Below, piece by piece: positions 34,113-44,429 of a DNA stretch of 64,000 nt. The notes beneath the pieces were generated by a model that ran no database searches, had not been told where the DNA came from, and was given only the letters and a program-made list of their open reading frames with translations. Positions within the stretch are counted from its first letter, which is position 1. Each line of letters opens with the position of its first letter. The position numbers and the translations under genes are program-made. Source of the DNA: Chlorops oryzae (taxonomy: Eukaryota > Arthropoda > Insecta > Diptera > Chloropidae); contig CM035806.1 in NCBI GenBank assembly GCA_020466095.1, positions 148,321,167 through 148,385,166 on the forward strand, in the 5' to 3' direction.

Positions 34113-36051
34113 GACGTCCCACATATGATCCTAAATAAATTTTTATTGAAAAAATAAAAACAGACCCTTAAAATCGAATAACCTTTTTTCTACAGTCCCG
34201 TATGGAGGAATTTCGGGGAAAGTTTTGACTTTGGGATGCAGGAGAATATGCAACAGGTGTTCAAGGAGGATAAAACCTCCTCCAAAATGTGTGGAAATAC
34301 GCAAAGGAAACGTGTTTTTTCTGTGCCTGAAGACCCACCCGAATTAATTTTCCACAGACGAGTTTTCCCAAAAACCTCTCTTGAAATTGGGCCCTATTCG
34401 AACTTCATTGGATTATTAAGAAAATTGTTAACCAAAGAACAGATCCCGAGGCATACATGACCCTAGAAGAGGCCTAGGCTGATTGAAGTGTGACTCATGT
34501 AACTTCTTTGACGGAAGATGCTGGCCCCTTCAGAGAGCTTTGGGGTCTGTATATGCTAATACCCCCTGTTCGACTTATAAGAGCTTCAAACTGAAGCGAT
34601 CCATTTAAAACTCTCTCTAAACACCTCGCCGTTGACGAATTTCGAACTATTTCTCGGATCCTTTGGATCACTATGATGTTGCCCAACTGGCGATGCCTTG
34701 ACTTCGGCTGGTATTCTGAAAAAGTTTCTTCAGAATTGTGAAAACTTTCAAGTCCCAATTTTCTCTCAGTGTTCTTAAAGTAGGCACGTGGGGTGGTTTA
34801 ATGTGTGTAGTCTTTGTGCCGTAGAATCTATGGTTGTTGTTCGTCGGTGTTGGTGTTGTTGTTGCTGTTGCTGTGGTGCTGCCGCATTGGGTGTTGTTTT
34901 CATTTTTGATTTGACGTCTTGTTTACAATTCTCACGCGTGTGACTTTCAAATGACAGATTAGAGTAGGCAAATGTTTGCTTTCGGCTGTTGGTCGTCAAC
35001 GAGAGCTGCGAGCTGCGAGCTGCGCGCTGAAGGCTCAACGCTGAGAGCTTGTGAATTGTATATTTAACCGTTAGGAGGGTGCTGGCATGCGACCTTTTGC
35101 ATGCACATTTCGTGTCCTTATTAGATAACGTTAGTTATCGCGCGGTTCGCTTACATTGATCCGGTAGGCCGGTAGGTGGGTAGGTGGGTCGAGCGAGCTC
35201 TTCGTTCTTTGGGAATTCGTATTATCGGCGACACACGCGACCGCACGGTGCGGCTCTGGACCTTGTGCTGCTGCCACATTCACATTTACTGCCAATTCCA
35301 CTTCCACTTTTATATCCATTTCCCCATCCCCATCCACATTCATTGGCAGTGCCAGTGTCACTGGTTGCTCTTCTGGCTTGTTGCTAATGTTCCATTTGTT
35401 TTTGTGACTCCGGCGCATATCTTATATATTCAAATGCTCGTTCACTCATTTTATTTGATGTTTTCATTGCTTAGATATCAATTCCACTTCACTCCGCCTC
35501 GTCGCTGTCCACTGGTGTCTTCCCTTCCCTTCCCTTCCCTCGCCACGGCTCACCCGCACGCTTCTATGTGGTGTCGAAAGGCAGCAATGCCAACATTTCT
35601 GTCCGTTCGGCGTTGCCGTTGGGCACGTGTCGTGGTTTGATTTCACAGCAAAATTGTCACATTCCCGAATTGAATCAGGAACTCGTAAACACAATTGTTT
35701 GCGAAACATCGCGGGGGAACGCTCGCGCTTATGCTTATGCTTATGCCTATGCCTATGCTTATGCTTAATAAATGATTTATAACTTATTTTGCATTAGCTT
35801 TCATTTAAATTAATGTCGGTCTTAACAAATAAGCCTTCATCGACATCGACCAAACATTGCCGAACGAAGAGCGTCTGCGGGGGTAAAATGGAATGTAAAG
35901 GAAAGGAAAAAGTCCATGCACGTTTTCGTTTATCAGCTTTTGATTGTTGGTTCGCGTTCTAATAATAATAAGGCCCGAATAGATTTTCGAATGGATCCTG
36001 GCAATTGGACATTCGCATGCCCCGGCATGTCTATAAGAAAAGAAAAATTCT
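34113..36051. other. Non-coding stretch
   Basis: About 1.9 kb with no confident gene. The 154-codon plus frame at 35176-35640 is His/Phe/Cys rich because it crosses CCACATTCAC/CATTTCCCCATCCC simple sequence, so I do not accept it. A CTTCCC run (35520-35541) and a hexamer CTTATG/CCTATG array (35726-35767) occur. An AGCTGCGAGCTGCG run lies near 35003. Confidence 0.45.
35726..35767. repeat. (CTTATG)n hexamer repeat
   Basis: Seven tandem hexamers alternating CTTATG and CCTATG. Confidence 0.9.
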
Positions 36052-36052
36052 G

Positions 36053-36689
36053 TACGGAGAGAAATAAGTGCCCGAAATATAATTGGAACCAATTACATAT
36101 GTGATTGGAGCCTTGCCCCGATTGCATTATTAATTGAAGTCAATAACAATATAATTAGAAAATGAAAAATACCACTTAATTGTGCTCGATTACTTATATA
36201 ATTGCATTTAAATTTCATTTATCACCATATGTAATTGCGTTCTTTGTAACACAATATTTTTTAGTTAATTTTAGTACATCTGATTACTTTTGACAGATTT
36301 AAAGCATTGGTGCAATTATATACATATTTATAACATTAATGATCTTTGTTTCTTATATTTCTCAAATGGTTTATAATTTCGATCGTATATAAGGTGATTG
36401 AATTTTCAAAATCCTTGGGCAGGTGGACCACGAATATGATGTTGGTGAAATATATTTCCGCCCAATCGTGGAGAAATGCCCCTTTTTATATTGTTTATAG
36501 GAATATATTTTAAATTGCAGGGGATCACAAATTTAATTAGACGCAATTATGTATATATAATTTCATTTGTTTGTATGTATATAATTCGATACAATTACAT
36601 ATATCATTGCAGCCGATTATATATATTTAATTGGACGGATTTATATATGTAATTGAAATTACTTTTAATTATTTTATCATTTGATACTA
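36053..36689 (-). mobile_element. Truncated copy of the TAATTG-rich CACG(C/G)AG MITE
   Basis: This is the reverse complement of much of 42091-43298. It begins ACGGAGAGAAATAAGTGCCCGAAATATAATTGGAACC. It shares AATCCTTGGGCAGGTGGACCACGAATATGATG and GCAGGGGATCACAAATTTAATTAGACGC-like blocks, and ends around TTATCATTTGATAC. The other terminus is missing, so this copy is incomplete. It lacks the nested CCCTGCAGG element of the other copy. Confidence 0.8.
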
Positions 36690-37107
36690 TTAAGACATCG
36701 ATTCCTCTAAGTAACTGAAAATAATTGCAGCTTCAGAAAAACTTCACTCCCGGATCGCTTTAAGGACGGTTTAGGGAGTTATTGGGCCTACAAAAATTAA
36801 GGGTTTCTACGTTCATTTAAATTTCTGATGTCCAATGGAGATCGTTACGAATTTATCTTCTTCCTATGTGGCACATGAGTTCAGGACCTTCGAATATATC
36901 GATGTAATAATCAATTTGTAATTTTCATTGTTCAACTTTCGATTATCTCCTGAGTTGACATAACTACCAACCGGACATCTCATTGAGAAAACTGTCTCTG
37001 AAATTAATATACATATTTTTTTGTACTCTTTGTAAGTTCATACTTGGCCCATTTAAGACCATGGGAATATTAACAGGACCAACTGAAAGTTCCCGTCTAG
37101 AAATTGC
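36690..37107. other. Spacer
   Basis: AT-rich sequence; nothing recognised. Confidence 0.4.
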
Positions 37108-37320
37108 CAAGAAAAATCTAGTTACTAGGTAGGACCTAGCTAGCGCCTAGCTGGATTTGACCGACTAGATATTCTAGCCTGGCACTAGCTAGGCGCTAGA
37201 TAGAATCGCCCCTGTTGGGGCGATGACTAGAATAATCTAAACAGGGCCTAGCTAGCGCCTAGCTAGATTTTCCCGACTATATAAATTTAGCCTGGTGCTA
37301 GCGAGGGTCTAGCTAGAACC
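37108..37320. repeat. CTAGC-rich palindromic array
   Basis: Two ~105-bp imperfect direct repeats, each running CCTAGCTAGCGCCTAGCT(G/A)GAT...GACTA.AT...TAGCCTGG(C/T)(A/G)CTAGC. They are separated by the hairpin ATCGCCCC-TGTT-GGGGCGAT. The unit is internally palindromic (GCTAGGCGCTAG / CTAGCGCCTAGC). Weaker GGCGCTAGCCAG...GGGAGCTAGCTAGCC words recur near 37550-37580. The origin is unknown. Confidence 0.75.
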
Positions 37321-37639
37321 GAGAGAGAAAACTTGGGAAAAAACTTTTTTTTATAATTCTCACTTAGTTTAAATTCGTGGAAATATAAAGGGTGTACTTT
37401 GCGTGTTCAGCGTCAGCTTTGGGCAGAGGTGATATCGTAACCAAAGAGGTGCGAACTAGGTGAGAACTTTAACCAATACCCCGTCAAGGGGACGTGAAAA
37501 TAAATCTTTATGTAAAACAAAGTGATTGACATATGATCTGGGCGCTAGCCAGAAATTACTAGCCGGGAGCTAGCTAGCCGAAGCATTAACAAAATTGGAC
37601 TCAGATCAATGGTAAGCTTTGAATATATTTTAAAACAGG
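37321..37639. other. Spacer
   Basis: Nothing beyond residual CTAGC words near 37550-37580. Confidence 0.4.
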
Positions 37640-38175
37640 TTTTAATTAAGACCACGCCCATTGCGATAAATTGATATTCATGACCATACAAGAGTTTCTC
37701 ATGCCAACTTCTGTTTAAATTCCTTATGAAAAAGAACTTTACATTTTATGTCATCAAATAGGGTTGCCCAACTGAGCAAGTACGGGTTAATTGCACCTCT
37801 AAAAATTGTCCATTCTCTTGAGCTAACTCCCCGCCACTAAGCAAATAGAATGCTCCACTCCATCGATAAAAAAAAGTCGTATACGGATAGACAAAGAGAG
37901 GGATAGACGGACATGGCTAATAATAATAATATGGGACGTTGGAAAGCCTCGGCTTCCATCAAGTGGCCCCACTGAATTGAAGGATTAGCCGAAGGAGACA
38001 ACGGTAGCGTTGGGTCCTGGACATGGCTAAATCGAATCGCCTGCTGAAGCTGATCATTTGTTTATGTATACCTACATATATTTTATGGTGCATCTCGAGT
38101 GGTCTTCTCGGTGTTACATCTAACCGCAAAAACACAAGGTATGCACCTTCGAAACAGTGTGTGTCGGGTATAATG
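37640..38175 (+). mobile_element. DINE-1/Helentron-like element, copy 2 (degenerate, interrupted)
   Basis: This shares with 7437-8215 the ACCACGCCCA word, a GATAGACAAAGAGAGGGATAGACGGACATGGCTA core and the ATCGAATCGCCTGCTGAAGCTGATCAT...TATATTTTATGG module. It also shares CGGTGTTACAT and the GTGTGTGTCGGGTATAA terminus. The left limit is uncertain. A 98-bp retroposon (37921-38018) splits the ACATGGCTAA motif. Confidence 0.6.
37921..38018 (-). mobile_element. Short retroposon nested in the DINE-like element
   Basis: A 98-bp insertion flanked by exact 12-bp duplications GGACATGGCTAA (37909-37920 and 38019-38030), which disrupts a DINE-like core that reads through intact if the insertion is removed. 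On the minus strand it ends in a (TAT/TTA)n simple tail, as expected for the 3' end of a LINE or SINE. The body contains GATGGAAGCCGAGGCTTTCC and GGACCCAACGCTACCG. It is 5'-truncated or very short, with no coding. Confidence 0.75.
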
Positions 38176-39546
38176 AGACATCACTAGCCTTCATCGATGG
38201 CAATCAAACTGTTTACCCCAACATCTTCTGTCTACGATGGATCTCGGAACATTTTTGGAAAATTTTTGGCCAACGGTTAGAGTTGTGCTTTCTGATTCGC
38301 TGCTCATACCAATCCAAAATCTGCCATGGAATCTAATCGAATAAAGAATGTCACGTGAATGCATACTTAAGTTTGCGGCGATGGCCGTAAGAATGTTCAT
38401 AATTAGAAATCTTCTATCTACTTATTTATTAATTAATATTAAATTAGCTTCATGTGATACTCATACATATGATTGTCGTACATGGGAATGTGTATATATT
38501 AGTGTGTGTGTGCATGTGTAAATGTATATCTGAATTGATGAACGTAGAGAAGTAGGAAGGTTTTTACGGGGATCTTGAAAGGCACATGCCAAAGCGCACG
38601 AAACGCAATGCCCTCTAAAATGTGCCCAGCGCTCTACAGTGAGAGCAGGTGTATGTGTCATGTCATCGTCATAATTAAAAACGAAACAAATCCGAAAACA
38701 ATGTTCTCCCATTTCAACACGACACACGTCAATCAATCCGACCGTTGGAGTGCCACCGTGCATTCAAACGAACCGAACAGAACAGAACAGAACAGAACAG
38801 AACAGACCGGTGTGAAGGCAATCCGAATTGGGCTTAGTTGAGTTGAGCTGAGTTAAATTGAGTCAGCGTCTGAGACGCATCTGGGCGCAAAATCTTTGCG
38901 AGGATATTTTCTATCATACGACTCCATATTTCAAATCCACTTAAACATTTAACGATGCATAAACAACCACCACGATTCCAGTTGCCATTGACACCCTCAC
39001 TTAGAGGGAGACTCACAATTCATTCTCGTTCGTTCTGACTTTGCATCAATATCGCGCATCGCAGGCATCGAATGCCACATTCACCGTTGACTTCTTAATG
39101 CTTTATGCATGTTTCACTTTGTTTTTGACGGAATGACATGGCTGACACCGTTCACCGCTCATCGCACTAAATAAAACCAGATAGTAGTCGCCGGGACCAA
39201 AATTGAGAAGAAAACACAAAAGCGAAGGGGGAAAAAATGTAAAACGAAATTATTCCAGTACTGACGACAACGACGACGACGACGACACCCGATGATGTTA
39301 GTTATGCACCAGCAGTCCTCTAGTGCCTCTCTCGAATCTATGCCTGCTCCCATCGGCTCTCTCTCTTTCGTATGTGTGTGTGTGTTTGTGTCCTTTGCGA
39401 TAATCCTTTAATACCTTTCATATAAAGCGAGAAAACGTTCGGATGTCATCGTTAGAGAAGCTGACAGGAACCCTTGCACTTAATGAGATCAGCTAATTTA
39501 TGTCAAAGCACAACACACACACACACACACACGTCCTTTGAAATGA
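38176..39546. other. Non-coding stretch
   Basis: No supported gene. A GAACA pentamer run lies at 38775-38806, a GACGAC run at about 39266-39288 and a CA run at 39511-39531. The 38560-39170 segment is more balanced in composition and could be regulatory; I cannot name a site. Confidence 0.45.
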
Positions 39547-39747
39547 CCCTGCAGGAAGGCTGTCGGCACATGACCCAATGTCTACAATAAGTCAATAGGT
39601 ATAGTTCATCTCTGTTGACCATGTCAACAAGAAGTCTATATTTTTAATTTTTGTGAGTTTTTGCTGCAGTGAATGCGATAGAAACAATCAATGAGGTTTC
39701 TACAGCTAGATTTCATTCATTTAACATATTTGCTGAACACAACTCAG

Positions 39748-39850
39748 AGGCCTCAATACCATAGAGCATGCGTTCTCGCCCAGCACTCTGAAGGTTCCCG
39801 GTTCAAACCACAGCCGAAGGCGGATGAAAATTTAAAAAAGCGGGATTTAT
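39748..39850 (+). mobile_element. tRNA-like unit (SINE head)
   Basis: Box-B-like GGTTCAAACC (39800-39809) and a box-A-like ATAGAGCATGCG about 30 nt upstream. It is followed by CGGATGAAAATTTAAAAAA, similar to the tail of the unit at 4093-4176. The arms do not form a full tRNA cloverleaf. Confidence 0.5.
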
Positions 39851-40033
39851 AAAAATAATTTAATCTATTCTTCCGGCTAAAGGTCAATGCATTTCTGTTA
39901 TGAAAACTAATTTAAAAATAATTAAATATAAAACTTCCTGCTTAAGGATGAAAAAACAAATTATATGCATAAAATTTTTAAAAAATCATGTCTTGAATTA
40001 AAATTTTTAATTTTTACAAAATTTTGTCCAAAT

Positions 40034-40217
40034 GGTTCGTTCCCGGCACAGGCGAAACGGAGTGATGTTCCAAGCCTAGCACTTTTTTTCAAAAATCATG
40101 TTAGGCAACACTACATAAAAAGACGTAACAACACAAAAACAAGAAAACCTCATTGGTATCACAATGGGCGATTTAACGGCCTAAGTGCAGCCACTTCAAC
40201 CTACCTACCTACCTACC
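40034..40217 (+). mobile_element. SINE family A, 5'-truncated copy
   Basis: It begins at box-B remnant GGTTCGTTCCCGG and continues with CACAGGCGAAACGGAGTGATG, TTCCAAGCCTAGCAC and GTATCACAATGGGCGATTTAACGGCC. It then has GCAGCCACTTCAACC and an (ACCT)n tail. It matches 46275-46513 and the inverse copy at 40272-40502, with which it sits tail to tail. Confidence 0.85.
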
Positions 40218-40271
40218 ATATGATTTTTCCTCAAAACTTTTTGGTTTCTAAACTATTAATTACTTTTAAAA

Positions 40272-40502
40272 AAGTAGGTAGTAGTTGAATGGCCGCCATT
40301 AGGCCGTTAATCGGCCCATTGTGATCCTGGAGGTTTTCTGTGTTTGTGGAGTGTATATGTCTATTATGTATGTGCCCCTAACATGCGATTTTTGAAAAAC
40401 CAGTGCTAGGCTTGGAACATTACACTCCGTTTCGGCTGCGGGAATCGAACCCGGACCCTGGGATCAAGAGCATAGCACGCATCCCCTTCGCTATCCAGAG
40501 CC
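40272..40502 (-). mobile_element. SINE family A, near full length
   Basis: Minus-strand order: a tRNA-like head (GGATAGCGAAGGGGATGCG box A region, GGTTCGATTCCC box B), a body with CCGAAACGGAGTGTAATG and TTCCAAGCCTAGCACTGG, then GATCACAATGGGCCGATTAACGGCC, GGCGGCCATTCAAC and an (ACCT)-type tail. It lies tail to tail with the copy at 40034-40217, about 55 bp apart, forming a potential inverted-repeat RNA. Confidence 0.88.
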
Positions 40503-40539
40503 ATTAAAAAAGTAAATAAATAATAAAATAAAAAAAAAA

Positions 40540-40634
40540 AAAAAACAAAAATCTAGTGCTCGCGCGAGATTTGAACCCGCGTCTTCAGAGCTCATAACCA
40601 AGCACTCAGGCATTGTGCCACCATGGGCACGCAA
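40540..40634 (-). mobile_element. tRNA-like unit (SINE head)
   Basis: On the minus strand, box A TGGCACAATGC (complement of 40610-40620) and box B GGTTCAAATCT (complement of 40567-40577) lie in a GCGGG..TCTCGC T-arm. A long T run follows (complement of the A tract at 40530-40547). It is tRNA-derived, but the acceptor arms do not pair well enough to call a gene. Confidence 0.5.
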
Positions 40635-40840
40635 TGGATCTGTATTGACGTACTAAAATAAATGCCTTCATAATGGTTCCCTCGTCATATTTCTTCGGAC
40701 AATGTTGACATGCAATGCCCACTCAATGATAAAATGTCAATAGGGCAAAGCATTGCGGCGGGTATAACTGGTCAGCAGTGACGTTGACGCGGTCAGTAGA
40801 AAAAGAGTATAGATTCAGTATTGACATTTCCTACAGGGGA

Positions 40841-40990
40841 TGTTCATTTGGAGAAACGTGAAAAGACACGACCTTAAATGTTTCATATATTCATTGAAAT
40901 TGCATTCTTTTTTTTTTATATCCTACCCATGATCTCTTGGAACTGGTCTAGTTTGGGTCTAGTTCCAAACAAGTCCAAAAGGGACTAGTT
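40841..40990. other. Spacer
   Basis: Spacer; its last 16 bases are the target site duplicated by the retroposon that follows. Confidence 0.4.
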
Positions 40991-41143
40991 ATTCTTCTTC
41001 TAGCGTGTTCTTTCCGCTTATAGCGGGGTCCGATGTTTTAACGTTTTTTTCTCATTTCCTTTATCCACTGCATCCTCGATTCTTAGATCCGTTGCTTGAG
41101 GTCCTTTTCAAAATGTCTAGCCATCTTTGTTTTGGTCGTCCTG
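40991..41143 (-). mobile_element. 5'-truncated LINE 3' end with (GAA)n tail
   Basis: A 153-bp insertion flanked by identical 16-bp copies of CCAAAAGGGACTAGTT (40975-40990 and 41144-41159). On the minus strand it reads CAGGACGACCAAAACAAAGATG...GATGCAGTGGATAAAGGAAATG...GGACCCCGCTATAAGCGG and ends in GAAGAAGAAT. Long exact duplications plus a simple 3' tail indicate target-primed retroposition. The stem GACCCCGCTATAAGCGG near the 3' end is palindromic (CCGCTATAAGCGG), as in several LINE 3' UTRs. Confidence 0.8.
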
Positions 41144-41159
41144 CCAAAAGGGACTAGTT

Positions 41160-42084
41160 GTAACCGTTTTTTTTTTTAGATTTAGCGCCAAAATTCTTAG
41201 AAATTTTCACCTAATTTTTCATCGAAATCGGACGGGTATGAATTTTCCGGTTTTTTCGGATTTTTGGTCCACAACACTCGAAACCTCGTCTAGTCCCCCC
41301 CAATTTTTTGTTTGTTTCGTTAATGTCTTATAATTGTTCAATATACCACTATGGCAAATACTTGTAAGCACTATTTCTTTCGACACGCCCCTGCTTAATT
41401 GAAACATAGGCCGTTTACATTTTAAAGGACTTGATTATCCTTTCGAATTGGAATTGATCCTTATTGGTGATTTCTCGGTGGCATTAATTTTTTTTCGCAA
41501 AACTTTTCCTATGCTGCAACCCAATTGAAATGGTGGTCTACCACGCCCTGACCTTTGACCAGGCGCAAAATGCAAATGCACACGCACACGAAACAACTCT
41601 CCGCTCGCAGAAACAATATTTGATCCTTGCTCTTGCTCGTCGAAATAAACCATGAATACAACTGACATGTGAGCTTTTATAAATGTTTGCAAACAACTCG
41701 AGTTGTCAACTTGAAACGTAATTTTCATCGTTTCGCAAAATGTACTTGTGACGATTCGAGTCGAGTGTCTGACTTCTTCTCGTTTCCGTCTGGCCTCATC
41801 TCATGGCCAGATTTTGCCACCGATCACATCTCCTCGTTTCTTGTTCGGTCCAGCCATCATGGCTTCGAACGAAACTGCAGCTCCTTCTACTCGTTAACGT
41901 TCACTATCGCTGGAATGGTTCACTCATCTTTAATTACGAGAATTGCATGAAATTATTTTCATTTCATTCCCGTTGCTCTCTGCCTTCTGTCCGTCGTTTT
42001 CGACCAAAAATAATCGATTATTTTAATTAAAAAAAAAAAAAAAAAAAAAAAATTAAGAAAATAAAAAGTAGGTAAAGAAAATAT
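41160..42084. other. Non-coding stretch
   Basis: No confident gene. The minus frame 41435-41728 (97 codons) has a mixed amino-acid composition and starts at a Met, but I recognise no domain and see no supporting signal. A long poly-A tract lies at 42029-42050. Confidence 0.4.
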
Positions 42085-42090
42085 TACCTA

Positions 42091-43298
42091 CACGCAGAGA
42101 AAAAATATCACATACCCAATTATATTTGGCAGGCATTACATATGTAATTTGGTATGATGTAATTATATTTTCATAAATACGTCCAATTTTATTTTTCATT
42201 ACCTCCAATTATATATGTAATTGTATCAAATGATAAAATAATTAAAAATAATTTCAATTACATATATAATTCCGTCCAATTAAATACCCTGCAGGAAGCC
42301 TGTCGCCATATGGCCCCCTGTCTATATTGACGTCAATATAGACAAAAGAACGAGTTCCAACGTCAACAGTATTTACGGGCGGTGTCATTATAGAAACTGT
42401 ACTGTCAAGAGGTATAGTTCATCTTTATTGTCCATGTCAACAAAGTGTCTCCTATAAGTACTCCTTTTGTCTACATAATACTACCGACGTCAATAGTTCG
42501 TCAATAGTTTTTCGGTCTACTGTTGACATTCAATGACAACTCAATGTTAAATGTCAATAACGTAAAGCATTGCGACGGGTATAACTGGTCTGTAGTAGGT
42601 ACTGTTGACGCAGTTAGTCGAGAAAGAGTATAGATTCACTATTGACATTTCCTGCAGGGTATATAATCGGCTGCAATTTTTTTTTGCAACGGTTTTGTAT
42701 AATTGCATCTTCATATCTTATGAACTAATAATAAGTTAATGAATCTTAAAACTAAAATCGGCTGCAATAATGTATGTAATTGTATCGAATCATATACATA
42801 CAAACAAATGCAATTATATATACATAATTGCGTCTAATTAAATTTGTGATCCCCTGCAATTTAAAATATATTCTATATAACAATATAAAAAAGGGGCATT
42901 ATCCACGATTGGGCGGAATATATTTCACCACATCATATTCGTGGTCCACCTGCCCAAGGATTTTGAAAATTCAATCACCTTATATACGATTGAAATTATA
43001 AACCATTTGAGAAATATAAGAACTATCTGTAAAATAAATACAATTACATATATAATTGCACCAATTCTTTAAATTTTAAAGGTAATCAGATGTAATTACA
43101 TATGTGTTCAGAACGCAATTACATATATGATAAATTTAAATGAAATTATATAAGTTAATATATTTATTAACAATTATATTTATTAATAAATTAATATCAT
43201 ATTGTAATTGGCTCCAATTAATAATGCAATGGGGGCAAGGCTCCAATCACATATTTAATTGGTTCCAATTATATTTCGGACACTTATTTCTTTCCGTG
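42091..43298 (+). mobile_element. TAATTG-rich MITE with CACGCAGAG/CACGGAAAG ends and a 6-bp duplication
   Basis: The left end CACGCAGAGAAAAAATAT and right end (complement) CACGGAAAGAAATAAG form imperfect TIRs. They are flanked by exact TACCTA on both sides (42085-42090 and 43299-43304). The interior repeats AATTACATATGTAATTG-like palindromes many times. A second family (42287-42659) is inserted inside. The inverse truncated relative is at 36053-36689. There is no coding frame. The superfamily is not assigned; the terminal CAC and A-rich sub-terminus resemble 14006-14856. Confidence 0.82.
42287..42659 (+). mobile_element. CCCTGCAGG MITE, copy 2 (nested)
   Basis: CCCTGCAGGAA and its complement bound 373 bp, with TA on both sides (42285-42286 and 42660-42661). 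The central palindrome around TGACGTCA (42320-42343) is intact. It is inserted in the TAATTG-rich element and therefore younger than that host insertion. It is highly similar to the copies at 31138 and 61709. Confidence 0.92.
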
Positions 43299-43304
43299 TA
43301 CCTA

Positions 43305-44164
43305 TTCATTTTGATGTTACAATTTTCTTAGTTCCTAGTCAGGATTGTACATTGATTTGTGGCAGGCGCAATCTTGGGGTGAATTTAGTCCTCCCGCCGC
43401 GTCACGTCGGCCGGACTTAATGAAGAGGCCCGTAGCAAATGAGAAACTCCTTTGCGAACTAGATGATCACCTATTCAATTATTGAGGACTTACCCCTTGG
43501 TTGAAATTGCTATTAAGGGGTGGAGATGTTTTCCGCGGGCCCAGTGTTATGTTTTCCACCTCTAATACTGGATTATAACACAAATTCCGCTTGGGGCATG
43601 GTATCATGGTCTGTTCGATTGAAGCCTTCAAAGTATCATTAATTGTAGACGTGGAAGAAAAATATTGAAAGAGTTTCTTTCTAAGAACAAAATTCGTAAG
43701 GATATATTGAAGAATTCTCGAGCAGCTTGAGCCCCTTTCGATGGGCCAGGAATCCTTATTTGGTCTTGAATCCTGTAAATATATATATATGTATATGTAC
43801 TTATTTATAATAAATGTGTGTGTGTGTGCGTGTGTGCGTGTGTGGGTTTGTGACATATGTCATCATTTCTTTTTAGATTTAATTCGTATTCTTCTTTGTC
43901 ACTTTAGTTCTTTTTAATTCTTAGTTCCAAGTTCACTTTAGGTCTTTAATGAAAGAAATTGTAATGAAAGTAAATCGGACACTGATACTTGCAGTGATAA
44001 ATTGATCAACTTTTCTTGCATATTTTAAGGCGCACGTATGCATGCATTAACACTTGTTAACACTGTCCACGTTTCGGGTTTCCTTTGAATGGCTCATTTT
44101 TTTCAATTTACTTATGTACATACATACATATGCGTTATCTTCTTTTGGTGCATAGGTGCCGTGC
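43305..44164. other. Non-coding stretch
   Basis: A (GT)n/GTGC microsatellite lies at 43814-43847. The 125-codon minus frame ending at 43479 starts inside this microsatellite and ATATAT sequence and shows no domain. No gene. Confidence 0.45.
43814..43847. repeat. (GT)n microsatellite
   Basis: A GTGTGTGTGTGTGCGTGTGTG run. Confidence 0.9.
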
Positions 44165-44360
44165 CAGTGTTACCAGACGTCCGCGCCAGAAGGTTTTACA
44201 AAAACTTCGCAAAAAAAAAAACAATTAGCTTGATATTAAATGTGTATCTAATCTCTAATCTCCAGTACAGTTCCCCTCGCATTTTTTATGAAATTCACGG
44301 TGTTTAGGTAAAAATTAAAAAAAAATCTCTCTTTGGGAGGAAAGTCATCTGGCAACGTTG
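44165..44360. mobile_element. hAT-like short element
   Basis: The left end CAGTGTTACCAGA and the right end (complement) CAACGTTGCCAGA are inverted repeats of the CAGTGTTGCCA type common in hAT MITEs. Flanking 8-mers do not match, so the insertion is old or the borders are off. No coding. Confidence 0.5.
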
Positions 44361-44429
44361 ATGTGTATATTGGGACTTTCCTATGGCGAATGATTGAGGG
44401 ACTCCCTTTGGGGGGAGATATATGTATGC

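Larger units (their letters stand above)
39547..40838 (+). mobile_element. CCCTGCAGG MITE, copy 4, split by ~1 kb of SINE-rich insertion
   Basis: The left terminus CCCTGCAGGAAGGCTGTCGG (39547) leads through GTTGACCATGTCAACAA to about 39640. The right part resumes near 40640 and runs through GACATGCAATG, AGCATTGCGGCGGGTATAACT and TTGACATTTCCTACAGGG (end 40838). GA flanks both ends (39545-39546 and 40839-40840), the expected 2-bp duplication. The copy is more diverged than the others and lacks the central TGACGTCA palindrome. The insertion between the halves holds four tRNA-related units. Confidence 0.72.

Noticed and set aside
35176..35640. 154-codon plus-strand frame as a membrane protein
   Set aside because: His/Phe/Ile runs come from CATTCCAC-like simple sequence; overlapping frames on both strands are equally open.
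39748..40634. Functional tRNA genes at 39.8 and 40.6 kb
   Set aside because: Boxes A and B are present but the cloverleaf arms do not pair, and both lie in a SINE nest.
41435..41728. 97-codon minus-strand frame as an exon
   Set aside because: Mixed composition was attractive, but no domain, splice context or homology could be recognised.
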